A stretch of 8,310 nt of DNA, from assembly GCA_015655365.1 (NCBI GenBank), contig JAATFE010000136.1:1-8310 (forward strand). Direction: 5' to 3'. The notes under the pieces are model-generated. The model was given only the letters and a program-made list of their open reading frames with translations, did no database searches and was not told where the DNA came from. This DNA comes from Terriglobales bacterium. Lineage in GTDB: Bacteria; Acidobacteriota; Terriglobia; Terriglobales; Acidobacteriaceae. The position numbers and the translations under genes are program-made. The first letter of the stretch is position 1, and every line of letters starts with the position of its first letter. This document shows, piece by piece, positions 1-6,228 of the stretch.

Positions 1-228
1 AACGATCTGAGTTCCGGCGTGTTCCAATTGCGCGCCTTGCCTGAATCCGCTTTCGAACGGGCACTTCTGCTCTCTCGCCAGTTGACCCCGAAGCTCGGCA
101 CCCGCACGGCAGATCTGCTGCATGTGGCGGCTGCGCTTGAACTGGGCGCAGCCGCATTTTTCAGCTTCGATCTGCACCAGAGGAAAATGGCTCAAGCCGC
201 GGGGCTGGCGCTCAACCCCTGGCGTTGA
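1..228 (+). CDS. PIN-domain protein, VapC-like toxin ribonuclease (C-terminal part)
   Basis: This is the C-terminal 75 residues of a protein whose start lies before the window; the frame is open from base 1 to the TGA at 226-228. The stretch GTRTADLLHVAAALELG, followed by FFSFDLHQRKMAQAAGL, matches the end of PIN domains: an Asp in the RTADLLHVA helix that belongs to the acidic metal site, then a strand with F-x-F-D and a final helix ending in A-x-x-x-G-L. PIN proteins of the VapC type are Mg-dependent ribonucleases usually encoded just after a small antitoxin gene. That gene would lie outside the window, so the toxin-antitoxin role is inference. The gene converges on accC with only 9 bp between the stops and no visible hairpin terminator. 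A GTG at 19 could be mistaken for a start, but it falls inside the domain. Confidence 0.8.
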   Translation, partial: NDLSSGVFQLRALPESAFERALLLSRQLTPKLGTRTADLLHVAAALELGAAAFFSFDLHQRKMAQAAGLALNPWR

Positions 229-237
229 GTTCTGTCT

Positions 238-1593
<1,356 letters not shown>

Positions 1594-1606
1594 TCAGGAC
1601 CCTTTG

Positions 1607-1700
1607 AGCGGGACGAGCGGGGGGAGCGGAGTTAGCAAATACAGCGGTGTTAGCGGAGCTAGCTAACACCGCCAACTCTGCTAACATCGCTAACTCCGCT
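1607..1700. repeat. Inverted repeat built from 9-bp units in the accB-accC spacer
   Basis: Two nested perfect inverted repeats are visible: a 12-bp pair AGCGGAGTTAGC (1625-1636) and GCTAACTCCGCT (1689-1700), and an 11-bp pair GCGGTGTTAGC (1644-1654) and GCTAACACCGC (1662-1672) with a 7-base loop. The arms are tandem 9-mers. On the left, starting at 1628, 1637, 1646 and 1655, are ggagttagc, aaatacagc (degenerate), ggtgttagc and ggagctagc. On the right, starting at 1662, 1671, 1680 and 1689, are gctaacacc, gccaactct, gctaacatc and gctaactcc. A GAGCGG word also recurs at 1607, 1616 and 1624. In accB-to-accC mRNA this would fold into a strong hairpin. No U-run follows, so a classic terminator is unlikely. 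A role in mRNA stability or in partial attenuation of accC is inference. Confidence 0.85.
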
Positions 1701-1708
1701 TCTCTTCG

Positions 1709-2194
1709 CTAGCCCAGCCGGACGGAATAGAGGGGCTGCCCAAACTCGATGGGCTGGCCGTTGGAGACAAAACACTTGACGATTTCGCCGGTGGCATCGG
1801 ATTCTATCTCGTTCATCAGCTTCATGGCTTCGACAATGCCAATCACCTGCCCCTTGTCGACATGATCGCCGGGAGAGACGAAAGGCCCTGCGCCTGGAGA
1901 AGGCGATCCATAGAAGGTGCCGACGATGGGCGACTTCACGATGTGCAGACCGGCATCCGGGTCTACCGGAGCCGCTGCGGCCTGCGGCAAAGTTGCCGGC
2001 GCCTGCCCCGCAGCTGCACGGGCATTTGCCAACAAACTGGCCAGATCGGAAATCCCGGCCGGCGCGGCCTGGGCCATCTTCAGGCGGATCTTCAAATCGC
2101 CCCGGTCCAATTCAAACTCGGCAACCTGATTTTCCTTCAGGAATTCAATCAGTTGTTTCAGATCCTGGGTATCTTCTGGATTCAGTGGGTTCAT
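1709..2194 (-). CDS. accB: Biotin carboxyl carrier protein of acetyl-CoA carboxylase (BCCP)
   Basis: This 161-residue protein carries the biotin that shuttles carboxyl groups from AccC to the carboxyltransferase. The N-terminal part (about 1-40, LKQLIEFLKENQVAEFELDRGD) matches the usual BCCP start. A flexible Ala/Pro-rich linker follows (about 41-78), then a biotinyl domain to the end with the motif EAMKLMNEI, whose Lys125 is the biotinylation site. The segment SPIVGTFYGSPSPGAGPFV is the typical domain entry, including the thumb region of acetyl-CoA carboxylase BCCPs. I chose the ATG at 2194 because AAGGA (2199-2203) precedes it by 4 bases. A GTG at 2218 would add eight residues but has no ribosome site. 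The gene lies 43 bp after pepP and 115 bp before accC, so one transcript is likely. Confidence 0.95.
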   Translation of the reverse strand: MNPLNPEDTQDLKQLIEFLKENQVAEFELDRGDLKIRLKMAQAAPAGISDLASLLANARAAAGQAPATLPQAAAAPVDPDAGLHIVKSPIVGTFYGSPSPGAGPFVSPGDHVDKGQVIGIVEAMKLMNEIESDATGEIVKCFVSNGQPIEFGQPLYSVRLG

Positions 2195-2237
2195 TCGTTC
2201 CTTGACTCTCTCACTCACAGGTGGGATGGGTTCGCAC

Positions 2238-3347
2238 TTAAAGTTCGATCAGGGCTTTAGGGGCCGGCGTCAACACCTGCCCTCCGGTCCGGGTTACAGC
2301 CACCATGTCCTCGATGCGGATGCCGAACTGACCCGCCAGGTAAACTCCTGGCTCAATGGTCACAACCATGCCCGATTGCAGCTTGGTTGTCTGTCCGGCG
2401 CCGAGACGTGGCGACTCGTGAATCTCCAAACCGACCCCGTGGCCGGTGGAGTGGGTAAAAGCCTCCGCTAGTCCCGCCCTGCGCAACACCCCGCGCGCGG
2501 CTTCATCCACATCTCCGCAACTCACGCCCGGACCCACCGCAGCAACCGCCGTTTCCTGGGCCTCAAGTACTGCGTGATATGCGTTGCGCTCGTTGGCCTT
2601 GGGCTTTCCCAAGTAGACGGTACGGGTCATATCGGAGCAATAACCCTTGAGAATAACACCGAAGTCGAGGGTCAGGAAGCCGCGTCGCGGCAGGCGCGCC
2701 ATGGTGGCCTTGCCGTGGGGCAGCGCCGAGCGCACCCCGGAAGCGGCAATGGTTTCAAACGACATCCCCTCGGCGCCCCAAAGGCGCGCCTTATGCTCCA
2801 GTTCCCCTGCCACATCGATCTCCGCCAGCCCTGGCCGGATGAACCCCAGAATGTGATCGAAGAGCTTGCAGCCCATCAGCGCCGCCTCAACCATCACGGC
2901 CAACTCGTCCTCGTCCTTCACCAGGCGCAGCGGCTCAACCATGGGAACGGGCAAAGCAGTGAGAAAAGCACGGCGCAGGCGCGAAGGCAGAGCGGCCTTC
3001 CAGCGGGCCAGTTCGGCCACGGTGGTCTTGGCCGGATCGAAACCCGCCAACTCCACGCCCGGCTGTACGGCCAGCCACTCGACGGCAGCCTCGGACACAG
3101 ATCTTGCGACAATCTGCACTTTTGCGGCATGTACCTCTTCAGCGGCCTGCGCGGTATAGCGGCCGTCGGTAAACAGGCAAGCTGCCCGGCTGGTGACAGC
3201 CAAGGCTGCGCTTGACCCGGTGAAACCGGAGAGATAGCGAACGTCGGGAAGATGATGGATGACCAGCCCCGAGAGGCCGGCACGAGTCAAGCGGCGGCGT
3301 AATTGTCCAATGCGTCGAATGTGGTCCACGGGGTAAGGATAAATCAC
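2238..3347 (-). CDS. pepP: M24 family Xaa-Pro aminopeptidase
   Basis: A cytosolic metallopeptidase that removes an N-terminal residue preceding proline. It has 369 residues, typical of the short bacterial form. An N-terminal creatinase-like domain (about 10-135, with HHLPDVRYLSGFTGSSAAL) precedes a pita-bread catalytic domain (about 145-365). All five metal ligands are visible: D228 (LDFGV), D239 (CSDMTRT), H303 (STGHGVGLEIHE), E332 (IEPGVY) and E346 (RIEDMV); H211 and H310 are also in place. No signal peptide is present. The start is uncertain. GTG at 3347 gives the length above, but neither it nor the GTG six codons later (3329, VDHIRRIGQLRRRL, closer to the usual family start) has a clear ribosome site. 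A prolidase cannot be excluded from sequence alone. The gene sits directly upstream of accB. The gene symbol reflects the family rather than proven specificity. Confidence 0.9.
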   Translation of the reverse strand: MIYPYPVDHIRRIGQLRRRLTRAGLSGLVIHHLPDVRYLSGFTGSSAALAVTSRAACLFTDGRYTAQAAEEVHAAKVQIVARSVSEAAVEWLAVQPGVELAGFDPAKTTVAELARWKAALPSRLRRAFLTALPVPMVEPLRLVKDEDELAVMVEAALMGCKLFDHILGFIRPGLAEIDVAGELEHKARLWGAEGMSFETIAASGVRSALPHGKATMARLPRRGFLTLDFGVILKGYCSDMTRTVYLGKPKANERNAYHAVLEAQETAVAAVGPGVSCGDVDEAARGVLRRAGLAEAFTHSTGHGVGLEIHESPRLGAGQTTKLQSGMVVTIEPGVYLAGQFGIRIEDMVAVTRTGGQVLTPAPKALIEL

Positions 3348-3356
3348 GGAAGCAGA

Positions 3357-3502
3357 GAACAGAGATCAGGGGGCAGAGATCAAGGTTCAGAAATCAATAG
3401 GGCCATACACGGCCGTAACAGCGGAAGCCTGTTGATAGACGCCTGAAGCTTTCCCCGCGGCAAGAAAACTGACACCCGATCTCTGACCCTTGATCTCTGT
3501 TC
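3357..3502. repeat. Large inverted repeat built from 14-bp units in the HTH-pepP spacer
   Basis: The arms 3357-3381 and 3478-3502 are complementary at 23 of 25 positions. The left arm runs as three abutting 14-mers at 3360, 3374 and 3388: cagagatcaggggg, cagagatcaaggtt and cagaaatcaatagg. The right arm, read on the minus strand, has two abutting 14-mers: cagagatcaagggt (3499-3486) and cagagatcgggtgt (3485-3472). The right arm begins one base after the HTH stop codon, and the left arm ends 9 bases before the pepP GTG, so the array fills the spacer. The intervening 96 bases include a short palindrome ACGGCCGT (3409-3416). Neither arm is followed by a T-run on the minus strand, so this is not a standard intrinsic terminator. 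I found no convincing pepP promoter inside it. Confidence 0.85.
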
Positions 3503-3503
3503 C

Positions 3504-3773
3504 TCACACTGCCGGCCGCACCGGCTTTTTTTGCAACGGGTCTACGCCGACGTCCGCAGCCTGGCGGTCGGACTGCTGATCCATCCATTCGTCCAGACGC
3601 GAACGCTTGAAGCGCCAACGGTTGCCCAGCTTGAATGCAGGCACAAACGCCTCCGAGGCGTATTTGTAGAGCGTGTCCGGCGAGATGCCCAGGTAGTCCG
3701 AAGCCTGGCGAATATCCATGACCTCGCGCACCTCGGGAACCAGCAGATTGGTACGGGCTGCGGCGTTGCGCAC
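3504..3773 (-). CDS. Excisionase-type helix-turn-helix DNA-binding protein
   Basis: A small protein of 89 residues. Residues about 20-67 form a winged helix-turn-helix of the MerR/excisionase (HTH_17) kind: DIRQASDYLGISPDTLYKY, then FVPAFKLGNRWRFKRSRLDEW. The pattern of YLGIS, K-x-G-x-R-W-R-F and a terminal D-E-W is characteristic. The tail (about 68-89) is polar and basic and has no recognised domain. The start is GTG at 3773 because a perfect AGGAGG (3779-3784) precedes it by 5 bases and a promoter lies just upstream. A longer reading from TTG at 3983 would cross that promoter. No integrase, phage gene or attachment site is visible, so a local transcription regulator is more likely than a true excisionase. 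Which genes it binds is not shown. It precedes pepP by 156 bp, all of it inverted repeat. Confidence 0.85.
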   Translation of the reverse strand: MRNAAARTNLLVPEVREVMDIRQASDYLGISPDTLYKYASEAFVPAFKLGNRWRFKRSRLDEWMDQQSDRQAADVGVDPLQKKPVRPAV

Positions 3774-3778
3774 GATTG

Positions 3779-3784
3779 CCTCCT
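3779..3784 (-). promoter_or_regulatory. Perfect Shine-Dalgarno site deciding the HTH gene start
   Basis: The minus strand reads AGGAGG, followed by five bases and GTG at 3773. It is the strongest ribosome site in the window and places the true start 70 codons inside the longest open frame. Confidence 0.8.
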
Positions 3785-3811
3785 GAGAGAAGAGATGCTT
3801 CAGGGCAGATT

Positions 3812-3827
3812 CCGGCAAACCTGCCGG
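3812..3827. promoter_or_regulatory. Palindrome just downstream of the HTH gene -10 box
   Basis: CCGGCA (3812-3817) and TGCCGG (3822-3827) form a perfect 6-bp inverted repeat with a 4-base gap. It starts 9 bases downstream of the predicted -10, around and beyond the expected transcription start. It could be an operator, possibly for autoregulation by the HTH protein, or a hairpin in the 5' leader. The function is inference. Confidence 0.45.
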
Positions 3828-3835
3828 TAGTCTTG

Positions 3836-3865
3836 TATATAGCGCGGTTTCGCCTGTCAGTTCAA
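3836..3865 (-). promoter_or_regulatory. Predicted sigma-70 promoter of the HTH gene
   Basis: On the minus strand, TTGAAC (3865-3860) and TATATA (3841-3836) are 18 bases apart and resemble -35 and -10 boxes. Transcription would begin near 3829, giving a leader of about 55 bases before the GTG at 3773. It may also drive pepP-accB-accC by read-through, since no other good promoter was seen upstream of pepP. This is consensus matching by eye only. Confidence 0.5.
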
Positions 3866-3882
3866 GGTTTTTCAGGGGTTTA

Positions 3883-3897
3883 CAGGAAATTTTCCTG
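3883..3897. promoter_or_regulatory. 15-bp palindrome upstream of the HTH promoter
   Basis: CAGGAAA (3883-3889) and TTTCCTG (3891-3897) are perfect inverted copies around a single central base. It starts 18 bases upstream of the predicted -35 box, a position suited to a dimeric regulator binding site. No matching site was noticed elsewhere in the window. The binding protein is unknown. Confidence 0.4.
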
Positions 3898-3949
3898 CCT
3901 TCCACTTCCCCATTCGGGACCAAAATTCGTCCTATCCGGCCCTCAAACG

Positions 3950-3990
3950 CATCCGGTTGGGTATGGAGGTAAACCCGCCCCAACCGGATG
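3950..3990. repeat. 12-bp perfect inverted repeat, possible terminator of the small membrane-protein gene
   Basis: CATCCGGTTGGG (3950-3961) and CCCAACCGGATG (3979-3990) are perfectly complementary around a 17-base loop. The element lies 42 bases after the stop of the minus-strand gene ending at 4033 and about 85 bases upstream of the HTH -35 box. The stem is strong, but the minus-strand sequence after it (CGTTTGAGG) has only a short T-run, so it is a weak candidate for an intrinsic terminator. It may instead be a regulatory or dispersed repeat element. Confidence 0.5.
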
Positions 3991-4032
3991 GGCTATTGGA
4001 ACGGATGGTGCAACAACAAACGGCGTTGACCA

Positions 4033-4350
4033 CTAAATGGTCTTGCGCCACCAGGCGCTCTTCTCATAGCTCAGAAATTTGGTCTTCTCGCCGCGCGACA
4101 GGTAGAAGTCCAGAACATCGCCCTGCTGGAAGACCGAGCAATCCGGCCAACTCGTTGCGTCCTTCTCCAGATGAGTTGACTTCATGTGCGGGTCCACCAA
4201 CGTGATCTCATCCGGGGAACACTGCACCACCTGCTGAGCCTTGAGGGAGAAGGCGGTCCCCGAAGGGGCTGGCGGCGGCACCTGGTTGGCGATCTTCGTC
4301 AAAAGCAGAATGAGCGCAAAAACAGCCGTAAAAACGACCAGCTTTTTCAT
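4033..4350 (-). CDS. Hypothetical small membrane-anchored or secreted protein
   Basis: This 105-residue protein matches no family I recognise. It opens MKKLVVFTAVFALILLLTKIA, a basic start plus a hydrophobic stretch (about 4-20) that could be an uncleaved anchor or a signal peptide. A short Pro-rich spacer (PPPAP) and a polar domain follow. No lipobox cysteine is present. The two cysteines of the mature part, C44 and C71, could form a disulfide outside the membrane. The C-terminus ends in an aromatic and basic patch (SAWWRKTI). I chose the ATG at 4350; a TTG two codons earlier sits too close to the AGGT ribosome site at about 4360-4363. A -10-like TGTAAT lies at 4423-4418 on the minus strand without a convincing -35. 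Long spacers on both sides suggest it is transcribed alone. Confidence 0.65.
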   Translation of the reverse strand: MKKLVVFTAVFALILLLTKIANQVPPPAPSGTAFSLKAQQVVQCSPDEITLVDPHMKSTHLEKDATSWPDCSVFQQGDVLDFYLSRGEKTKFLSYEKSAWWRKTI

Positions 4351-4667
4351 GGGCAACGTACCTGGGAACGGACCGAATTCCGCATCCTCGCCATGGGGCC
4401 GGGCCAGTTTCCTCCAGATTACAGCGTCCAGGTCTCTGACCGGGTGATTTTGTCCCTTGGGTTCGTGCTCTCCCCGGTCTCAAAAGCGAGATCTCCACCC
4501 CACGGACGAAAACCTATCCGTGGGGACCCCAGACCTGGGGAACCCAGCGCTGGTACGAATTCATGCAGTCAAAGACCTAGCGGTCTATCTCTCCGCAATC
4601 CATGTATAGCGCGAACTCACTTCCGCCACAAACCCAGCAGCAACTCCAACGCAGCTCGAAAATTTAC
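4351..4667. other. Intergenic stretch of 317 bases, rich in palindromes
   Basis: No credible gene is seen on either strand. The right half holds three adjacent palindromes (4498-4553, listed separately) and a small hairpin AGACC-tagc-GGTCT (4573-4586). On the minus strand that hairpin is followed by TTTG, so it might weakly terminate the M48 transcript. The left part (4351-4440) is the probable leader and promoter of the small membrane-protein gene. Confidence 0.5.
4498..4553. repeat. Three consecutive palindromes between M48 and the small membrane-protein gene
   Basis: In order: CCCCACGGA (4498-4506) with TCCGTGGGG (4517-4525), 9-bp stem and 10-base loop; CCCCAG (4527-4532) with CTGGGG (4535-4540), 2-base gap; and the uninterrupted 10-bp palindrome CCAGCGCTGG (4544-4553). 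One or two bases separate the first two and three separate the last two. Just to the left, TCTC-aaaagc-GAGA (4478-4491) forms a short fourth hairpin. The layout looks like a dispersed intergenic repeat element or a compound terminator. No T-run supports simple termination. Confidence 0.6.
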
Positions 4668-5987
4668 TTAGTTCTGATCCTCGCGCCGATGCAGCGTAGG
4701 CTTGTCGTCGGCGCTCGTGGTGCTACCAGCGGTCTTGTCCTGCTTGTCGTCGGTCCCGGTGCTGGCCCGACGCAGCGACGGCTTGTTCTTGTCCTTGGAG
4801 TCGGTCAGCCTGCGCTTGTTCTCGATCCGCGCCAGCCGAGCCTTGATGTCGTCGAACTCCGAAGTCGTCACCGTGTACTCGTCTTTGGGGGGCAGAATAC
4901 GTGCGATCTCTTCCTGCGAATGCAAAATGCGGTCGGGCGTCTGCGGGTGGTCGGAGAAGGCCTTCGACACCATGCCCGGCTTGCGCTTCTCCAGGGCCTG
5001 CACCTTCTCAAAGAAGCTGATAAAAGCCTGCGGATCGTAGCCGGCGCGGTACATGTATTGCACGCCCAGATAATCGGCCTGCGCCTCGAACTCGCGCGAG
5101 AAGTGCAGAAAAGTCATCGGCACGCCGACCGACGCCGCCTCGTAGATCCCGTACCCCGTCCAGCCGCCGATAAAGATCAGCGGGATGGTGCCCAACTGGG
5201 CATAGTTCGCGCGCGTCTGCTCGCGGACCGCGTGGTGAGCGCAAACGTGTGCCGTCTCGTGCGCCATCACCCCGGCCAGTTCCGCTTCTTCGTCGGCATT
5301 CAAAATCAGTCCGGAGTTGACATAGAAAAAGCCGCCCGGCAGCGCCATGGCGTTGATCTCGTCCGAATCGATCACCTTGATGGTGAAGGGAACCTTGCAG
5401 TCGGAGTTGCGCACAATGTTTTGGCCGACGCGGTTCACGTACTCGGTAATCACCGGATCGGTAATGAACTTGGTGCTCTTCTCGATCTCCATGGCATACA
5501 TCTTGCCCATCTTGATCTCTGTGTCGGTCGAGTACCAGTTGCCCATGCCGCGCCCGCCAATGTCGCGATTGCCCACGGCGCTCACATCGTCCACGCTGCC
5601 AGGCTTCACGCTGATCTTCTGGCTGCCGGGCTCAACCACCTTCTCGGGATTGACGGCCGCTGCGGGCACATCTCCGCCTACCGGCGTGGTTCCCGGCGCA
5701 GGCTTCGCATCCGACGCAGTTTTAGAATCTCCGGCAGTTTTGGCGCCTGCGGTGGTTTTGTCGTCTGGGGAAGGCTGCGCGTCGGGTGCAGGTTTCACAT
5801 CGGGCGTGGTCTTCGCGGCTGGCGTATCGCCCCCCACAGGAACCGTACCGGGCGCAGGCTGGGCCGCGGGCGTGCCGGCCGCAGGCGGGGTGCTCGACGG
5901 AGTCGACTGCGCCCACACCGCAGTGGCCAGCGCCAACGCCAAACCTGCCAGCGTCATCGCATGGAGTCCCTTGATAATTGCCCTCAT
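4668..5987 (-). CDS. Secreted M48 family zinc metallopeptidase
   Basis: A 439-residue protein with a signal peptide (about 1-26, ending ATAVWA before QSTP), so it acts outside the cytoplasm. Residues 27-125 are Pro/Ala/Thr/Asp-rich and probably disordered, with a duplicated module. The M48 domain (about 150-365) contains NAMALPGGFFYVNSGLI (212-228), the zinc motif HETAH (H243, E244, H247), the third ligand E301 in REFEAQADYLG, and the late family motif SDHPQTPDRI (H347). Family members of the BepA/LoiP type act in quality control of envelope proteins, but no TPR repeats are seen here. Instead a charged tail of about 50 residues ends the protein. The ATG at 5987 has GAGG seven bases upstream. 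A possible promoter lies upstream (TTGCCA and TCTAAC on the minus strand). The gene is divergent from the phosphatase gene. The substrate is unknown. Confidence 0.92.
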   Translation of the reverse strand: MRAIIKGLHAMTLAGLALALATAVWAQSTPSSTPPAAGTPAAQPAPGTVPVGGDTPAAKTTPDVKPAPDAQPSPDDKTTAGAKTAGDSKTASDAKPAPGTTPVGGDVPAAAVNPEKVVEPGSQKISVKPGSVDDVSAVGNRDIGGRGMGNWYSTDTEIKMGKMYAMEIEKSTKFITDPVITEYVNRVGQNIVRNSDCKVPFTIKVIDSDEINAMALPGGFFYVNSGLILNADEEAELAGVMAHETAHVCAHHAVREQTRANYAQLGTIPLIFIGGWTGYGIYEAASVGVPMTFLHFSREFEAQADYLGVQYMYRAGYDPQAFISFFEKVQALEKRKPGMVSKAFSDHPQTPDRILHSQEEIARILPPKDEYTVTTSEFDDIKARLARIENKRRLTDSKDKNKPSLRRASTGTDDKQDKTAGSTTSADDKPTLHRREDQN

Positions 5988-6043
5988 GACCTCACCTCTG
6001 GCGCGAACGCGCCCCTGCTGGCTGGTCCGCTTCGCTCCAACTA

Positions 6044-6073
6044 GTTAGACGCTAGCACACTCCGCTTTGGCAA
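6044..6073 (-). promoter_or_regulatory. Possible promoter of the M48 gene
   Basis: The minus strand shows TTGCCA (6073-6068) and TCTAAC (6049-6044) separated by 18 bases. The first matches the -35 consensus at five of six positions and the second the -10 at four of six. It would give a leader of roughly 50 bases before the M48 ATG. The call is by eye, in the 238-bp divergent spacer, and is tentative. Confidence 0.3.
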
Positions 6074-6216
6074 CAACCGGAAAGAAAAAATCCGCCCAAA
6101 ACTCCAAATTCCTACCCCGGCCCGAAATCAGCGGCATCCGGCTCCGCGCAACCCCCGCCATGTTCTGCTTGGAGCTTGCATCCGTCTGAATTAAAGTGGA
6201 ATGCACACGGAAGCGG

Positions 6217-6228
6217 GGAGGGCTCTTG
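6217..6228 (+). promoter_or_regulatory. Ribosome site and TTG start of the receptor phosphatase
   Basis: GGAGG (6217-6221, within a longer G-rich run) is followed by four bases and TTG at 6226. The next residues, RRTTLAVAIIALCGAMQLVA, make a textbook signal peptide, which supports this start. A GTG at 6196 in the same frame has no ribosome site and would add a ten-residue basic extension. Confidence 0.6.

Noticed and set aside
229..237. Bidirectional terminator between the PIN gene and accC
   Set aside because: The spacer is 9 bases and I see no stem with a T-run on either strand.
1594..1708. CRISPR array or coding repeat in the accB-accC spacer
   Set aside because: Units are 9 bp, contiguous without spacers and inverted half-way. 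Reading through them meets stop codons.
2195..2218. GTG start for accB eight codons earlier
   Set aside because: No ribosome site precedes it, while the ATG at 2194 has AAGGA at a usable distance and matches the normal BCCP start.
3357..3502. Insertion-sequence remnant with terminal inverted repeats
   Set aside because: No transposase fragment fits in the 96 bases between the arms, no target duplication was found, and the arms are tandem 14-mers rather than unique ends.
3774..3983. N-terminal extension of the HTH protein reading from a TTG at 3983
   Set aside because: The frame is open, but it crosses the predicted promoter and palindromes and has no family similarity. The perfect AGGAGG before GTG 3773 gives a normal-sized HTH protein.
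4602..6044. 480-residue plus-strand open frame opposite M48
   Set aside because: Low-complexity Arg/His/Leu-rich translation, a mirror of the M48 gene, which has a signal peptide and the HETAH motif.
6044..6066. Resemblance of GTTAGAC-GCTAGCAC-CTCCGCT words to the 9-bp units of the accB-accC spacer
   Set aside because: Only short words are shared, without 9-bp phase or an inverted partner; likely chance.
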